DNA from: Chaetoderma sp. LZ-2023a
Lineage: Eukaryota > Mollusca > Caudofoveata > Chaetodermatida > Chaetodermatidae
Assembly: GCA_034401795.1 (NCBI GenBank)
Contig: CM067369.1
Span: forward strand, 138,086,496 to 138,150,495
Length of the DNA stretch: 64,000 nucleotides
Direction: 5' to 3'
In this document: piece after piece, positions 63,736-64,000 of the stretch
How positions within the stretch are numbered: position 1 is the first letter of the stretch
Layout: every line of letters starts with the position of its first letter
Notes under the pieces: generated by a model
Database searches by the model: none
Seen by the model: only the letters and a program-made list of their open reading frames with translations
Told to the model about the DNA's origin: nothing
Translations under genes and position numbers: made by a program

Positions 63736-64000
63736 TAGAAACATGTTTCAGTAAAAAATTGTCAAAATAATCAGCTACATGTGATTTAATATTAGTTTAA
63801 TTTAGATAGATGTAGACCTAATCTTGTCTCAGGATAAAATGACTGCTAATAAAAACAACTCATGCTGCTTCCAGCTGGCAAAATTAGTCTGTAAATTAAG
63901 TGCCCCTCGCATTATAAATAAACCCAACCATTGCCATTCTGATGTGTAGCAAGGGTTGAGTCCACTGTAAATATTTAGGCATGTTTGCATTCACTTTCAT
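63736..64000. other. Right edge, AT-rich noncoding
   Basis: No gene or repeat recognised. Confidence 0.4.

Overview
The window is invertebrate nuclear DNA made almost entirely of mobile elements. No host gene can be called with confidence. The mix of tyrosine-recombinase (DIRS) retrotransposons, a Polinton/Maverick, PIF/Harbinger and hAT transposons, GAA-tailed SINEs, and AT-rich repeats with the 'ggtgagcgatgccaggc' and 'ttggttgaaat.ggccaagcg' signatures suggests a mollusc, most likely a bivalve. That assignment is inference from repeat style. Nearly every coding region is broken by stops or frameshifts, so this is a graveyard rather than an active locus.

Layout. 1-765 (minus): an open reading frame that runs off the left edge, with a hammerhead-like motif upstream. 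1.1-8.2 kb: hairpin repeats, a degenerate ~170-bp tandem array, bivalve-type repeats, a SINE with perfect target-site duplication, and an exon-like repeat that recurs near 63.6 kb. 8.4-10.34 kb and 60.02-62.93 kb: two halves of one DIRS element (DIRS-A). Everything between them, 10,336-60,023, is bounded by a 32-bp inverted repeat starting AGTAGTAGTGTCGG and was inserted into DIRS-A.

That insert is Polinton DNA. A partial left half (Polinton-1: PolB, integrase, membrane protein, coiled-coil protein, 10.3-15.9 kb) is followed in the same orientation by a second Polinton (Polinton-2, about 16.1-60.0 kb). Polinton-2 shrinks to roughly 16 kb, a normal size, once later insertions are removed. Its order is SAP-like protein, protein-primed PolB, integrase, acidic membrane protein, coiled-coil protein, several unknown proteins, packaging ATPase, major capsid protein, a hydrophobic virion-type protein, further unknowns and terminal repeats. 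Many of its genes start just downstream of one motif, GTTTAA then TATA then ATG, often shared back to back by divergent genes.

Polinton-2 was hit by DIRS-B2 (19,675-35,278, inside PolB), a long-TIR DNA transposon (38,002-42,833, inside a divergent promoter), two SINEs and DIRS-B1 (50,590-57,602, between genes). DIRS-B2 was hit by a 9.9-kb hAT-like element (23,342-33,257), which contains a Harbinger (23,933-28,002), which holds a bivalve-type repeat in an intron. The result is a five- to six-level nest whose insertion order can be read directly.
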